Shown: piece after piece, positions 6,857 through 14,460 of the stretch
How the letters are laid out: every line of letters starts with the position of its first letter
How positions within the stretch are numbered: the stretch's first letter is position 1
From: Flavobacteriaceae bacterium UBA5544
GTDB lineage: Bacteria > Bacteroidota > Bacteroidia > Flavobacteriales > Flavobacteriaceae
Assembly: GCA_002426755.1 (NCBI GenBank)
Contig: DINI01000026.1
Location: 2,989-30,362 of the forward strand
Direction of reading: 5' to 3'
DNA: 27,374 nt
Made by a program: the position numbers and the translations under genes
Notes under the pieces: model-generated
Told to the model about the DNA's origin: nothing
Seen by the model: only the letters and a program-made list of their open reading frames with translations
The model's database searches: none

Positions 6857-8623
6857 ATGACTAAAAAACCAAAAAACATATATGATGTGTCGTTATTTAA
6901 ACGACTAATGCAATATATAAGTCCTTATAAATTGGTGTTCTACAGCACACTTGTGTTTGTTATTGGCTTGGCCGTTTTTGGTGTGTTGCGCCCAAAAGTG
7001 TTGCAGGAAGCCATCGATACAAAAATTGCACTGCAGCAATATGATGGATTTATGTACTACATCATCCTTATGGTAGTGCTTTTGGTGTTGGAGGTGGTTT
7101 GCAACCTTTTGTTTATTTACTATGCCACTTGGCTCGGTCAATCGGTTGTGAAAGATGTGAGAATTAAATTATTCAAGCACATCATGAGTTTCAAAATGAA
7201 ATATTTTGATAATTCATCGGTTGGTGTTTTGGTTACGAGAACGGTAACTGACATGGAGCGAATTGCGGATGTGTTTGGCGATGGATTGTTCATGATTTTT
7301 AGTGATTTGCTCAAAATGGTTGCCATTGCAGCTATGATGTTGTATATGAATTGGTCGTTGGCACTCATTGTTTTCATAACGATGCCAGTGATTATCTACG
7401 CGACCAATATCTTTCAGAAGTATATGAAAATGGCTTTTGAAGATGTACGTAACGAAGTTTCCAACCTCAATTCTTTTGTCCAGGAACGTGTTACGGGAAT
7501 GAAAATACTTCAATTGTTTGCTCGTGAAGAAACGGAATACAAAAACTTCAAGGAAATCAACGAGCGTCATAAGAAAGGCTGGCTCAAAACAGTTTGGTAC
7601 AATTCCATTTTCTTTCCAATTGCCGAATTTTTATCATCCATTACTTTGGGGCTCGTGGTATGGTATGGTGGATTAAACGTTGTTTTGGATGATACCGCTT
7701 CATTGGGTGAATTGACCGCTTTTATTATGATGATTCCGATGCTCTTCAGGCCATTGAACCAGATTGCCAATAAATTCAACACGCTTCAGATGGGAATGGT
7801 TGCTGCCAATCGTGTTTTTGATGTTTTGGATACCAATTCGCATATTGATGATGCCGGTAGAATTGAAGCGCCGCAATTTGAAGGTGACATCAAATTTGAG
7901 AATGTTCATTTCTCCTATATTCAAGACGAAGAAGTGCTGAAAGGGATTTCATTTGAAGTCTATTCTGGGCAAACCATAGCCATTGTAGGAGCTACTGGTG
8001 CGGGCAAATCGACCATTATCAATTTGCTGAATCGATTTTATGATATCCAGAAAGGTCATATCAAGATTGATAATATCAATATAAAAGACATTACTTTAAG
8101 TTCCTTAAGAGCTCAAATTGCTGTTGTGTTACAAGATGTATTTTTGTTTGCTGATACCATTTTGAATAATATCACCTTAAACGACAAAACTATTACTGAA
8201 GCGCAAGTGCATCAGGCGGCACAAGATATTGGAATTCATGATTTTATTATGAGCTTGCCTGGAGGCTATCATTACAATGTAAAAGAGCGTGGTGTGATGC
8301 TGTCTTCAGGTCAACGGCAGTTGATTTCTTTTTTAAGGGCATATGTCACCAATCCTAGTATTTTGATTTTGGATGAAGCCACGTCATCGGTAGATTCCTA
8401 TTCAGAGCAATTGATTCAAAACGCAACGGACAAAATCACTAAAGGAAGAACATCCATAGTTATTGCACACCGATTGGCCACAATTAAAAAAGCAGATAAC
8501 ATTATTGTCATGGATTCTGGTAATATTGTTGAACAGGGCACCCATAAAGAGCTATTAAAAAGAAAAGATGGTTATTACAGAAATCTTTACGAGGTGCAAT
8601 TCATGAAAAAAGAGGTGGTTTAA
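6857..8623 (+). CDS. ABC exporter, fused permease-ATPase (MsbA/MdlB-like)
   Basis: A 588-aa half-transporter that acts as a homodimer or heterodimer in the inner membrane. The transmembrane domain spans about 20-320 with six hydrophobic helices. The nucleotide-binding domain spans about 350-585: Walker A GATGAGKST with Lys384, Q-loop VVLQDVFLF, signature LSSGQ (482-486), Walker B ILILDE (Asp506-Glu507) and switch His in IVIAHRL. This architecture covers lipid A flippases and multidrug or peptide exporters; the substrate cannot be read from sequence. It follows truA by 3 bp. Its stop TAA lies in a TTAA that is also the stop of the convergent DUF3667 gene. Confidence 0.95.
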   Translation: MTKKPKNIYDVSLFKRLMQYISPYKLVFYSTLVFVIGLAVFGVLRPKVLQEAIDTKIALQQYDGFMYYIILMVVLLVLEVVCNLLFIYYATWLGQSVVKDVRIKLFKHIMSFKMKYFDNSSVGVLVTRTVTDMERIADVFGDGLFMIFSDLLKMVAIAAMMLYMNWSLALIVFITMPVIIYATNIFQKYMKMAFEDVRNEVSNLNSFVQERVTGMKILQLFAREETEYKNFKEINERHKKGWLKTVWYNSIFFPIAEFLSSITLGLVVWYGGLNVVLDDTASLGELTAFIMMIPMLFRPLNQIANKFNTLQMGMVAANRVFDVLDTNSHIDDAGRIEAPQFEGDIKFENVHFSYIQDEEVLKGISFEVYSGQTIAIVGATGAGKSTIINLLNRFYDIQKGHIKIDNINIKDITLSSLRAQIAVVLQDVFLFADTILNNITLNDKTITEAQVHQAAQDIGIHDFIMSLPGGYHYNVKERGVMLSSGQRQLISFLRAYVTNPSILILDEATSSVDSYSEQLIQNATDKITKGRTSIVIAHRLATIKKADNIIVMDSGNIVEQGTHKELLKRKDGYYRNLYEVQFMKKEVV

Positions 8624-9411
8624 GAACCCTTGGCCGCTCTTTGTGCTTCAATTATTTTTTCAAAGTCACCACTAAAATACATCATTGCAGTCATGCCGAT
8701 GGTAAATAATATTGCAATTATGCCAAAAACAATAAAAAATATGAGCGTTTTTAATATCAACTCCATTAGATTCAATTGATATAATCTCTTTAAACAATAG
8801 GCGGAGTAAGCAATCATTGTTGGAAACATTAACATGCCTAATACACTAAAATTGGCTCCCATCATTATCAATAGTGTGATGATAATTGCGCTTGTGATGG
8901 AGATTTGAGCTTGGATATACATGAACATCACCAACTGCTCTGTGTAATTATAAGTTTTCCTGTTTAAGAAGACTATCTTGCAAATCAAGGCATATACAGG
9001 CACATACATCATCATAATAAGAGATTGGTATTCTTGAGCATAAGACATGATTTTACTTTGGAATTCTTCAGTTCCATTTGTTGTCCAAGCAGACATATCC
9101 ATAGCATCTGGGAAAAAATTATTTAAAATAAATAATTGTAATCCAGACAGTGTGATTGCTACGGCAAAGTAGCTAACAACATTCACATATTTCTTTCGAG
9201 TGCCATCAATATAACTCCCAATGACATCTTCAGGTTTTGTGAAAAGGCAAATAAACGTCTGTAAAAATTTATTGTCATAATTCAGAAAGGTTTCGGTGAA
9301 ATGTTCAAACAGATTTCGAATGGTCAATCGATTCCTAATCACTTTGGCACCGCACTTATTGCAATAGTCACTTTCTGAATTCAATGATATAGTGCAGTTT
9401 TTGCAATTCAT
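8620..9411 (-). CDS. DUF3667 membrane protein with zinc ribbon (copy 2)
   Basis: 263 aa. An N-terminal zinc ribbon (Cys3, Cys6, Cys17, Cys20; CKNC ... CNKC) is followed by the DUF3667 signature (LNYDNKFLQTFICLFTKPEDVIGSYIDGTRKKY). Five or so hydrophobic helices then run from about residue 72 to 246. It is a close paralogue of the gene immediately upstream (same length, same ribbon, same TKPxxVIxxYIxGTRKKY motif), so the pair is a tandem duplication. It starts 2 bp after that gene's stop and is the last gene of the cdaA cluster. Function is unknown. Its stop codon shares a TTAA with the stop of the convergent ABC exporter. Confidence 0.88.
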   Translation of the reverse strand: MNCKNCTISLNSESDYCNKCGAKVIRNRLTIRNLFEHFTETFLNYDNKFLQTFICLFTKPEDVIGSYIDGTRKKYVNVVSYFAVAITLSGLQLFILNNFFPDAMDMSAWTTNGTEEFQSKIMSYAQEYQSLIMMMYVPVYALICKIVFLNRKTYNYTEQLVMFMYIQAQISITSAIIITLLIMMGANFSVLGMLMFPTMIAYSAYCLKRLYQLNLMELILKTLIFFIVFGIIAILFTIGMTAMMYFSGDFEKIIEAQRAAKGS

Positions 9412-9413
9412 TT

Positions 9414-10205
9414 TTATTTAAAAAATTTAATATATATAACACCGACAATGATTCCTATGATAAAAATCAATAAGAATATTGCCGAAATAATCACCATTGA
9501 CAACATAAAGCGTAAAATTATGGTCGTCACCTTTAATTGATGTGTTCTGTAAAAAACAAAACAGTAGTAGAAGACATATAATATTATTGATATGGTAACT
9601 AATACATTAATATCTAAATTAAATATGGCAAAAAACAAGTAGGTAAAAAATGAAAATACAACATATTGGGCAGTTATGTAAGTGTTGAGGACGATATGTT
9701 CAGTAAAATTATATAGCTTTTCTTTTAAAAACACTAACCTAGTTATGATTGCTGTAAGAGGAATACCCATTACATAAATCAAACTTTGATATTCATTGAT
9801 GAAGGACAAGTAATCCGTCATAAATTTTTCAAGCTTCGGTCTGGTTTCTTCGGGATACATTGCTAAATAGCCTTCATTGTCAAAAACAGAATTGAAAAAA
9901 TCAGGATAAAATTTATTCAAAATAAAAAGCTGCAATCCTAAAAGTGTAAGAGAAACAGCTAAATATTGGATAACACTGATGTATTTTTTTCTTGTGCCAT
10001 TGATATAACCATTAATTACCACATCGGGTTTGGTGAAAAGATGGATAAAGGTTTTTAAAAATTTATTGTCGTAATTTAAAAATTGAGCACTAAATTCTGA
10101 AGATATATGATTGATGGTTAGTCTGTTATAAATCACTTTTCCACCGCATTCATGGCAGTATTTACTTGAATCTTTTAAATCAGTAAGACAATTTTTACAC
10201 TCCAT
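9414..10205 (-). CDS. DUF3667 membrane protein with zinc ribbon (copy 1)
   Basis: 263 aa. The zinc ribbon is CKNC ... CHEC (Cys3, 6, 17, 20), followed by the DUF3667 core (LNYDNKFLKTFIHLFTKPDVVINGYINGTRKKY) and several membrane helices. Its ATG overlaps the stop of cdaA by one base (TAATG), pointing to translational coupling with the diadenylate cyclase. The next gene is its paralogue. DUF3667 proteins have no assigned function known to me. The position suggests a membrane protein made together with the c-di-AMP synthase, but that is inference. Confidence 0.88.
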   Translation of the reverse strand: MECKNCLTDLKDSSKYCHECGGKVIYNRLTINHISSEFSAQFLNYDNKFLKTFIHLFTKPDVVINGYINGTRKKYISVIQYLAVSLTLLGLQLFILNKFYPDFFNSVFDNEGYLAMYPEETRPKLEKFMTDYLSFINEYQSLIYVMGIPLTAIITRLVFLKEKLYNFTEHIVLNTYITAQYVVFSFFTYLFFAIFNLDINVLVTISIILYVFYYCFVFYRTHQLKVTTIILRFMLSMVIISAIFLLIFIIGIIVGVIYIKFFK

Positions 10206-10987
10206 TAAGTCAAGTCTTTGGCAATGAGTTCCAGCAATTCTTCAGTATCTTTAAACATTACAAACTCACCATTGATGACATAAGAAATTTGCCCTGTTTC
10301 TTCACTGACCACTAAAGCGAGCGCGTCTGTTTTTTCTGAAATTCCGATAGCAGCTCTATGTCGTAATCCAAAACGTTGAGGAATATTTTTCTCGTTGTTT
10401 ACGGGTAGAATCACTCTTGTGGCTTTTACTGTATTGCTAGCAATAACGATAGCCCCATCGTGGAGAGGGCTGTTCTTAAAAAAGATGCTTTCAATGATAG
10501 GTTGCGTTACAGTGATGTTCATTTCGTCACCAGTGCCAGTCAAAAAATCGAGATTGTTGTTTCGTTCCAACACAATCAAAGCTCCCGTAAAGGTTGAACT
10601 CATTTTTTCGCAGGCAGAAACAATGGCTTGAATGTCCGTTTCGGTATTGTTTTCGGTTTTAAGGAACTTCATTTTACTGAAAAACTTTCGCTGTCCACTT
10701 AAGTTGGTGGAGCCAACCATCAACAAAAATTTTCGTATTTCTGGCTGAAAAACCACAATCAAAGCAATGATTCCTACTTTCATAAAACCATCAAAAATAT
10801 TGTGGAGCATGAACATATTAAGTAAATCGGTCAGCTTCCAAATGATATATACAATAATGATTCCAATGAAGATATTGATGGCAACGGTTCCTTTTACAAG
10901 CTTATAAATGTAATATAGAAGAATGGCAACGAGGAAGACATCAATAAAATCGATGACACCAAAATCCCAAAATTTAAGTTTATCCAA
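10205..10987 (-). CDS. cdaA: Diadenylate cyclase CdaA (c-di-AMP synthase)
   Basis: Condenses two ATP into cyclic di-AMP at the inner face of the membrane. Three transmembrane helices lie within about residues 14-82, followed by the DAC (DisA_N) domain. The catalytic motifs are intact: DGA at 177-179 (LHDGAIVI) and RHR at 209-211 (GLRHRAAIG). Length (260 aa) fits the family. In Firmicutes cdaA sits with cdaR and glmM; here it follows folP and a lipoprotein and is coupled to two DUF3667 genes. No cdaR homologue is visible. The ATG at 10987 lies 35 bp after the lipoprotein stop, consistent with a shared transcript. Confidence 0.96.
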   Translation of the reverse strand: MDKLKFWDFGVIDFIDVFLVAILLYYIYKLVKGTVAINIFIGIIIVYIIWKLTDLLNMFMLHNIFDGFMKVGIIALIVVFQPEIRKFLLMVGSTNLSGQRKFFSKMKFLKTENNTETDIQAIVSACEKMSSTFTGALIVLERNNNLDFLTGTGDEMNITVTQPIIESIFFKNSPLHDGAIVIASNTVKATRVILPVNNEKNIPQRFGLRHRAAIGISEKTDALALVVSEETGQISYVINGEFVMFKDTEELLELIAKDLT

Positions 10988-11022
10988 AGTTTTGTGGTTT
11001 GTGTAAATTTAACAAAATATAC

Positions 11023-11712
11023 TTAATCGAATATATATTCGTCGTTGGATATGGTGGCGTGTTTCAGTTTGAGTTTTGAAAGCATCGACTTAAATGTAAT
11101 ATATTCTTGAAATGTCAAATTTTCGTTGAATTTTAAATAAACGATCCCCATGATTTGATCTTGGATGGAATCCATGTATTTCAAGCGATCGATAAATTCA
11201 GATTTTGTAGTAGGAGCCGAATTAATAGTGATGGAATCTTTGGATTTAAAAAGAATACTCAAGATGTGGTTGGTGGTTTCAGAAGGCAAGGTTTCATAAA
11301 TTCCTTGGCTTTCCACAATGTTTCCGTCGATTCCATTGTGATAGACAATATCCGTAAAATCCAAAAAGCCCAAGTTTTTAATGGAGGTATCATTGCACGA
11401 ATAATAATTTTTTGCAACTTCGTTTTTGTGCGTTTTTGCGTCTCTCTTTTTTTCTTGAAGCATAAGAACGGAAGGGATTGCTTGTCGCAACGTCAATCGT
11501 TTATCCACATTCACAAGCCAATTGGTTGAGGTGATCAAATTTTTGCGATTGAGTTCCACACTGTCCTTTTCAGTTTCATTATAAAAAATGTAAGCAGGTG
11601 AAACATCCAAAACTTCATGGATTTTAGAGTCTGCTATTTCTGGCAATTGAATGTTTTTTTCTTTTCCACAAGAAAAACAAAGACCTATTAAAAGAAAAAG
11701 GGCATACTTCAT
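11023..11712 (-). CDS. Lipoprotein between folP and cdaA, unknown
   Basis: From ATG 11712 it reads MKYALFLLIG followed by lipobox CFSC, giving a lipidated Cys at about residue 15 and a mature protein of about 215 aa. An in-frame ATG at 11733 would add seven residues before the signal peptide and overlap folP by 13 bp, so 11712 is preferred. The mature part is charged, without recognisable motifs, and ends in an YITFKSMLSKLKLKH...YIFD segment that vaguely resembles the periplasmic domain of ExbD/TolR proteins; that likeness is weak. It lies 8 bp after folP and 35 bp before cdaA on the same strand. A sensor or partner role for CdaA is conceivable but unproven. Confidence 0.85.
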   Translation of the reverse strand: MKYALFLLIGLCFSCGKEKNIQLPEIADSKIHEVLDVSPAYIFYNETEKDSVELNRKNLITSTNWLVNVDKRLTLRQAIPSVLMLQEKKRDAKTHKNEVAKNYYSCNDTSIKNLGFLDFTDIVYHNGIDGNIVESQGIYETLPSETTNHILSILFKSKDSITINSAPTTKSEFIDRLKYMDSIQDQIMGIVYLKFNENLTFQEYITFKSMLSKLKLKHATISNDEYIFD

Positions 11713-11720
11713 TTTTATAT

Positions 11721-12563
11721 TTAATTTAAACAACCTACCAATTTAATACATTCCAAAGCTTCCTTTACATCGTGCACCCTTAAAATTGACGCGCCCTTTT
11801 GCAACGCTATGGTATTCAAAACCGTGGTGCCATTGAGTGCTTCTTTTGATGATGATTCTAAAGGTCTGTAAACCATTGATTTTCTCGAAATCCCAACTAA
11901 TATTGGAAGTTCGAGCATTTTAAAAATTTCTAAATGATTCAATAGCTCATAGTTTTGCTCTGTTGTTTTGGCAAATCCAAATCCAGGGTCCACGACTGCA
12001 TCCACAATTCCCAAAGCTCTGGCGGAAGCGATTCTTTCTGAAAAATAAAATAGAACGTCTTTGATCAAATTGTTATATTCCGTAAGACTCTGCATGGTTT
12101 GGGGCGTTCCTCTCATGTGCATCATTATGTAGGGCACATGAAGTTTTGCAACGGTTTGCATCATATTGTCATCCAATGTCCCGGCAGAAATATCGTTAAC
12201 CAAGCATGCACCAGCTTCAACGCATTCTTTGGCAATTTTGCTTCTGAAGGTATCAATAGAAATCAAGGTTTCGGGAAATTCTTTCAAAATCAATTCGACC
12301 ATTGGCAGGATACGCTGCAGTTCTTCCGCTTCAGTTATATCTACTGCTTTTGGTCTCGAACTGTAAGCACCAACATCAATAAAAGTTGCACCCTCATCCA
12401 GCATTTTTTCAACCTGCTTTAAGGCAAAGAGTTCATCCTGAAATTTCCCTCCGTCATAAAAAGAATCTGGGGTGAGATTGAGAATTCCCATCACTTTTGG
12501 AGTGGTGAGATCTATAAGATGTCCTTTGCAGTTGAGGGTCATAATCTTTTGCGGGAATATCAT
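11721..12563 (-). CDS. folP: Dihydropteroate synthase
   Basis: Joins 4-aminobenzoate to hydroxymethyl-dihydropterin diphosphate in folate synthesis; the target of sulfonamides. TIM-barrel motifs in order: GILNLTPDSFYDGG, DVGAYSSRP (the usual Bacteroidota variant of DIGGESTRP), SIDTFRS, NDISAG, MMHMRGTPQTMQ, DPGFGFAKT, GISRKSM and RVHDV. At 280 aa it has the usual size. The frame opens at 12563 (MIFPQKIMTLN); an in-frame ATG at 12542 (MTLNCKGHL) is an equally good start. First gene of a minus-strand run to cdaA and the DUF3667 pair, and divergent from the DUF1599 gene. Confidence 0.97.
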   Translation of the reverse strand: MIFPQKIMTLNCKGHLIDLTTPKVMGILNLTPDSFYDGGKFQDELFALKQVEKMLDEGATFIDVGAYSSRPKAVDITEAEELQRILPMVELILKEFPETLISIDTFRSKIAKECVEAGACLVNDISAGTLDDNMMQTVAKLHVPYIMMHMRGTPQTMQSLTEYNNLIKDVLFYFSERIASARALGIVDAVVDPGFGFAKTTEQNYELLNHLEIFKMLELPILVGISRKSMVYRPLESSSKEALNGTTVLNTIALQKGASILRVHDVKEALECIKLVGCLN

Positions 12564-12728
12564 TAAGGATATTCGATTGTTGTGTCAGTTCTACAAATAG
12601 AATTCATGTGATTTAGTTTGAATTCAATTCATTTGACAATTATACAGAAAAACATTCGTGTATTCGTAGCCATTGGTTTTGAACTTTGAACTATTTAGGC
12701 GAAATTTACGCAAAATTAAAAAATTTAG

Positions 12729-13268
12729 ATGCCAAATACTTCAAAACAATACGACGAAGTCATTGCACAATGTCGAAATTTATTTATCAATAAAATGACC
12801 GATTATGGCAGTGCATGGCGAATTTTAAGGTTACCTTCGTTGACCGATCAGATTTTTATCAAAGCACAACGCATAAGAGGATTGCAGCAAAATAGTGTGA
12901 GAAAAGTAGATGAAGGAGAGGCCAGCGAGTTTATAGGTATCATCAATTATTGTATCATGGCATTGATTCAATTGGAAAAAGGAGTAGTGGAACAACCCGA
13001 TCTGAAAGTTGAAGAAGCCACAAAACTTTATGACGAAAAAATAGCACTGACCAAGCAACTGATGATGGACAAAAATCATGATTATGGGGAGGCTTGGAGA
13101 GATATGCGAGTAAGCTCCTTGACAGATTTGATACTGCAAAAGCTATTGCGAGTCAAACAGATTGAAGACAATAAAGGGAAAACGTTGGTAAGCGAAGGCA
13201 TCGATGCAAATTATCAGGATATGATTAATTATGCGGTCTTTGCTATGATACATATTAATGAAAAATAA
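12729..13268 (+). CDS. DUF1599 (Nmad1) protein, internally duplicated
   Basis: 179 aa made of two copies of one unit: residues about 8-90 and 97-178. Each has YDExIA...L...K..DYG.AWR..R..SLTD.I..K..R...., a variable linker, and a closing helix with I.NY..xAxI.. (compare NKMTDYGSAWRILRLPSLTD with DKNHDYGEAWRDMRVSSLTD). This is the DUF1599 family, also named nucleotide-modification-associated domain 1. Standalone copies near folP and tpiA are usual in Flavobacteriaceae from memory; a biochemical role is not established. It is followed by the DoxX-like gene with a gap of 4 bp or an 11-bp overlap, depending on that gene's start. Confidence 0.9.
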   Translation: MPNTSKQYDEVIAQCRNLFINKMTDYGSAWRILRLPSLTDQIFIKAQRIRGLQQNSVRKVDEGEASEFIGIINYCIMALIQLEKGVVEQPDLKVEEATKLYDEKIALTKQLMMDKNHDYGEAWRDMRVSSLTDLILQKLLRVKQIEDNKGKTLVSEGIDANYQDMINYAVFAMIHINEK

Positions 13269-13272
13269 AAGC

Positions 13273-14385
13273 ATGAAGTATTTAGTAAACATTAGCAGAA
13301 TTTTAGTTGGCGTATTATTTATATTTTCAGGGTTTATTAAACTCAACGATCCATTGGGATTTTCGTACAAACTCCAAGAATACTTTGGCGCAGACGTATT
13401 GAACCTTACGTTTCTAGAACCTTACGCATTGGGAATTGCCATATTTGTTGTGGTTTTTGAAGTTATTTTAGGAGTGTTTTTGTTAATTGGATACAAACCA
13501 AAATTCACGATTTGGAGTTTGTTGGCAATGATTGTGTTTTTTACGTTTCTAACATTCTATTCTGCATATTATGAGAAAGTTGCCGACTGTGGATGTTTTG
13601 GAGATGCCTTCAAGGATTTAATAGGTAGAACTCTAAAACCTTGGGAAAGCTTTAAAAAAGATGTCGTGCTTTTGGTACTGATTATCATCATTATAATTGG
13701 TCAGAAACATATTAAGCCAATTTTTTCCAAGTTTGGATTGACTGCCATAGCAATGTTTAGTTTTATAGGATGTTTGAGTTTTGCATACTACGTATTGATG
13801 CATTTACCAGCAATAGACTTTAGAGCCTATAAAATCGGTAATAATATCCAGCAAGAGATGAGCACCCCGCCGGACGCTCCTAAACCATTGATTGAATACA
13901 GTTGGAAGTTTAAAGTGGATGGCAAAGAAAAAATTATTACAACCAATGGTGATTATCCAACTGTTGATGGCGAATTTCTTTCTGTGGACACCAAAGTTAT
14001 AGATGAAGGTTATGTGCCATCCATTCAAGATTTTTCGATAGAATCAGATGATGAGGATTTAACCCAAGCTTTCCTCGCAGAACCTAAATTGGTCATGATC
14101 GTGATGTATGACTTGACCAAAGGTGAGTGGGAAGGCGTAGAAAAATTAAAAGCTATGTCTGAAACTGCCATGAAAAAAGGTTACAAGGTGATTGGGTTGA
14201 CATCTTCCGGAGGCGATGCCAAAACACGTTTTAAAGAAGAAAATAAACTCAATTTTGATTTCTATCTATGCGACGAAAAAGTATTGAAAACTATTGTTCG
14301 TGCCAATCCTGGCATTGTCGTTTTGAACAAAGGAACAGTAAAGCAAAAAGTACATTGGAATGATATTGAAGATTTACAATTTTGA
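13273..14385 (+). CDS. DoxX/MauE-like membrane protein, BT_3928 family
   Basis: Two parts. Residues about 1-185 form a DoxX/MauE-type membrane domain: ISRILVGVLFIFSGFIKLNDP, then four more helices and the ADCGCFGDA motif typical of MauE-like redox-linked membrane proteins. Residues about 245-370 form a soluble domain with a thioredoxin-like pattern (LVMIVMYDL, VIGLTSS, FYLCDEKVLKTIVRANPGIVVLNKGTV) but no CxxC, so it is probably not a disulfide oxidoreductase itself. The start at 13273 (MKYLVNISR) matches the family; an in-frame ATG at 13258 would overlap the DUF1599 stop by 11 bp. Function is unknown; linkage to quinone or thiol redox chemistry is inferred from the fold. Confidence 0.88.
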   Translation: MKYLVNISRILVGVLFIFSGFIKLNDPLGFSYKLQEYFGADVLNLTFLEPYALGIAIFVVVFEVILGVFLLIGYKPKFTIWSLLAMIVFFTFLTFYSAYYEKVADCGCFGDAFKDLIGRTLKPWESFKKDVVLLVLIIIIIIGQKHIKPIFSKFGLTAIAMFSFIGCLSFAYYVLMHLPAIDFRAYKIGNNIQQEMSTPPDAPKPLIEYSWKFKVDGKEKIITTNGDYPTVDGEFLSVDTKVIDEGYVPSIQDFSIESDDEDLTQAFLAEPKLVMIVMYDLTKGEWEGVEKLKAMSETAMKKGYKVIGLTSSGGDAKTRFKEENKLNFDFYLCDEKVLKTIVRANPGIVVLNKGTVKQKVHWNDIEDLQF

Positions 14386-14460
14386 TATTCAAAAAACATT
14401 TAAATATTAAGCCAACTGATAAGTTACCTCTTAAATAAGATATTTTACGCAATCCTTACT

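Noticed and set aside
7214..7570. Minus-strand 118-aa frame
   Set aside because: Antisense to the membrane domain of the ABC exporter, with no supporting motif.
8620..8623. Overlapping convergent stop codons (TTAA) as a special signal
   Set aside because: TTAA is a palindrome that naturally gives TAA on both strands; such close packing is common in compact genomes.
11155..11529. Plus-strand 124-aa frame
   Set aside because: It is fully inside the minus-strand lipoprotein gene, with no family motif; a shadow frame.
12099..12422. Plus-strand 107-aa frame rich in His and Phe
   Set aside because: Antisense to conserved folP sequence including the MHMRGTPQTMQ region; composition typical of an antisense shadow.
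11721..12563. folP as an acquired sulfonamide-resistance (sul) gene
   Set aside because: It shows the normal chromosomal motifs and Bacteroidota context, with no mobile element nearby.
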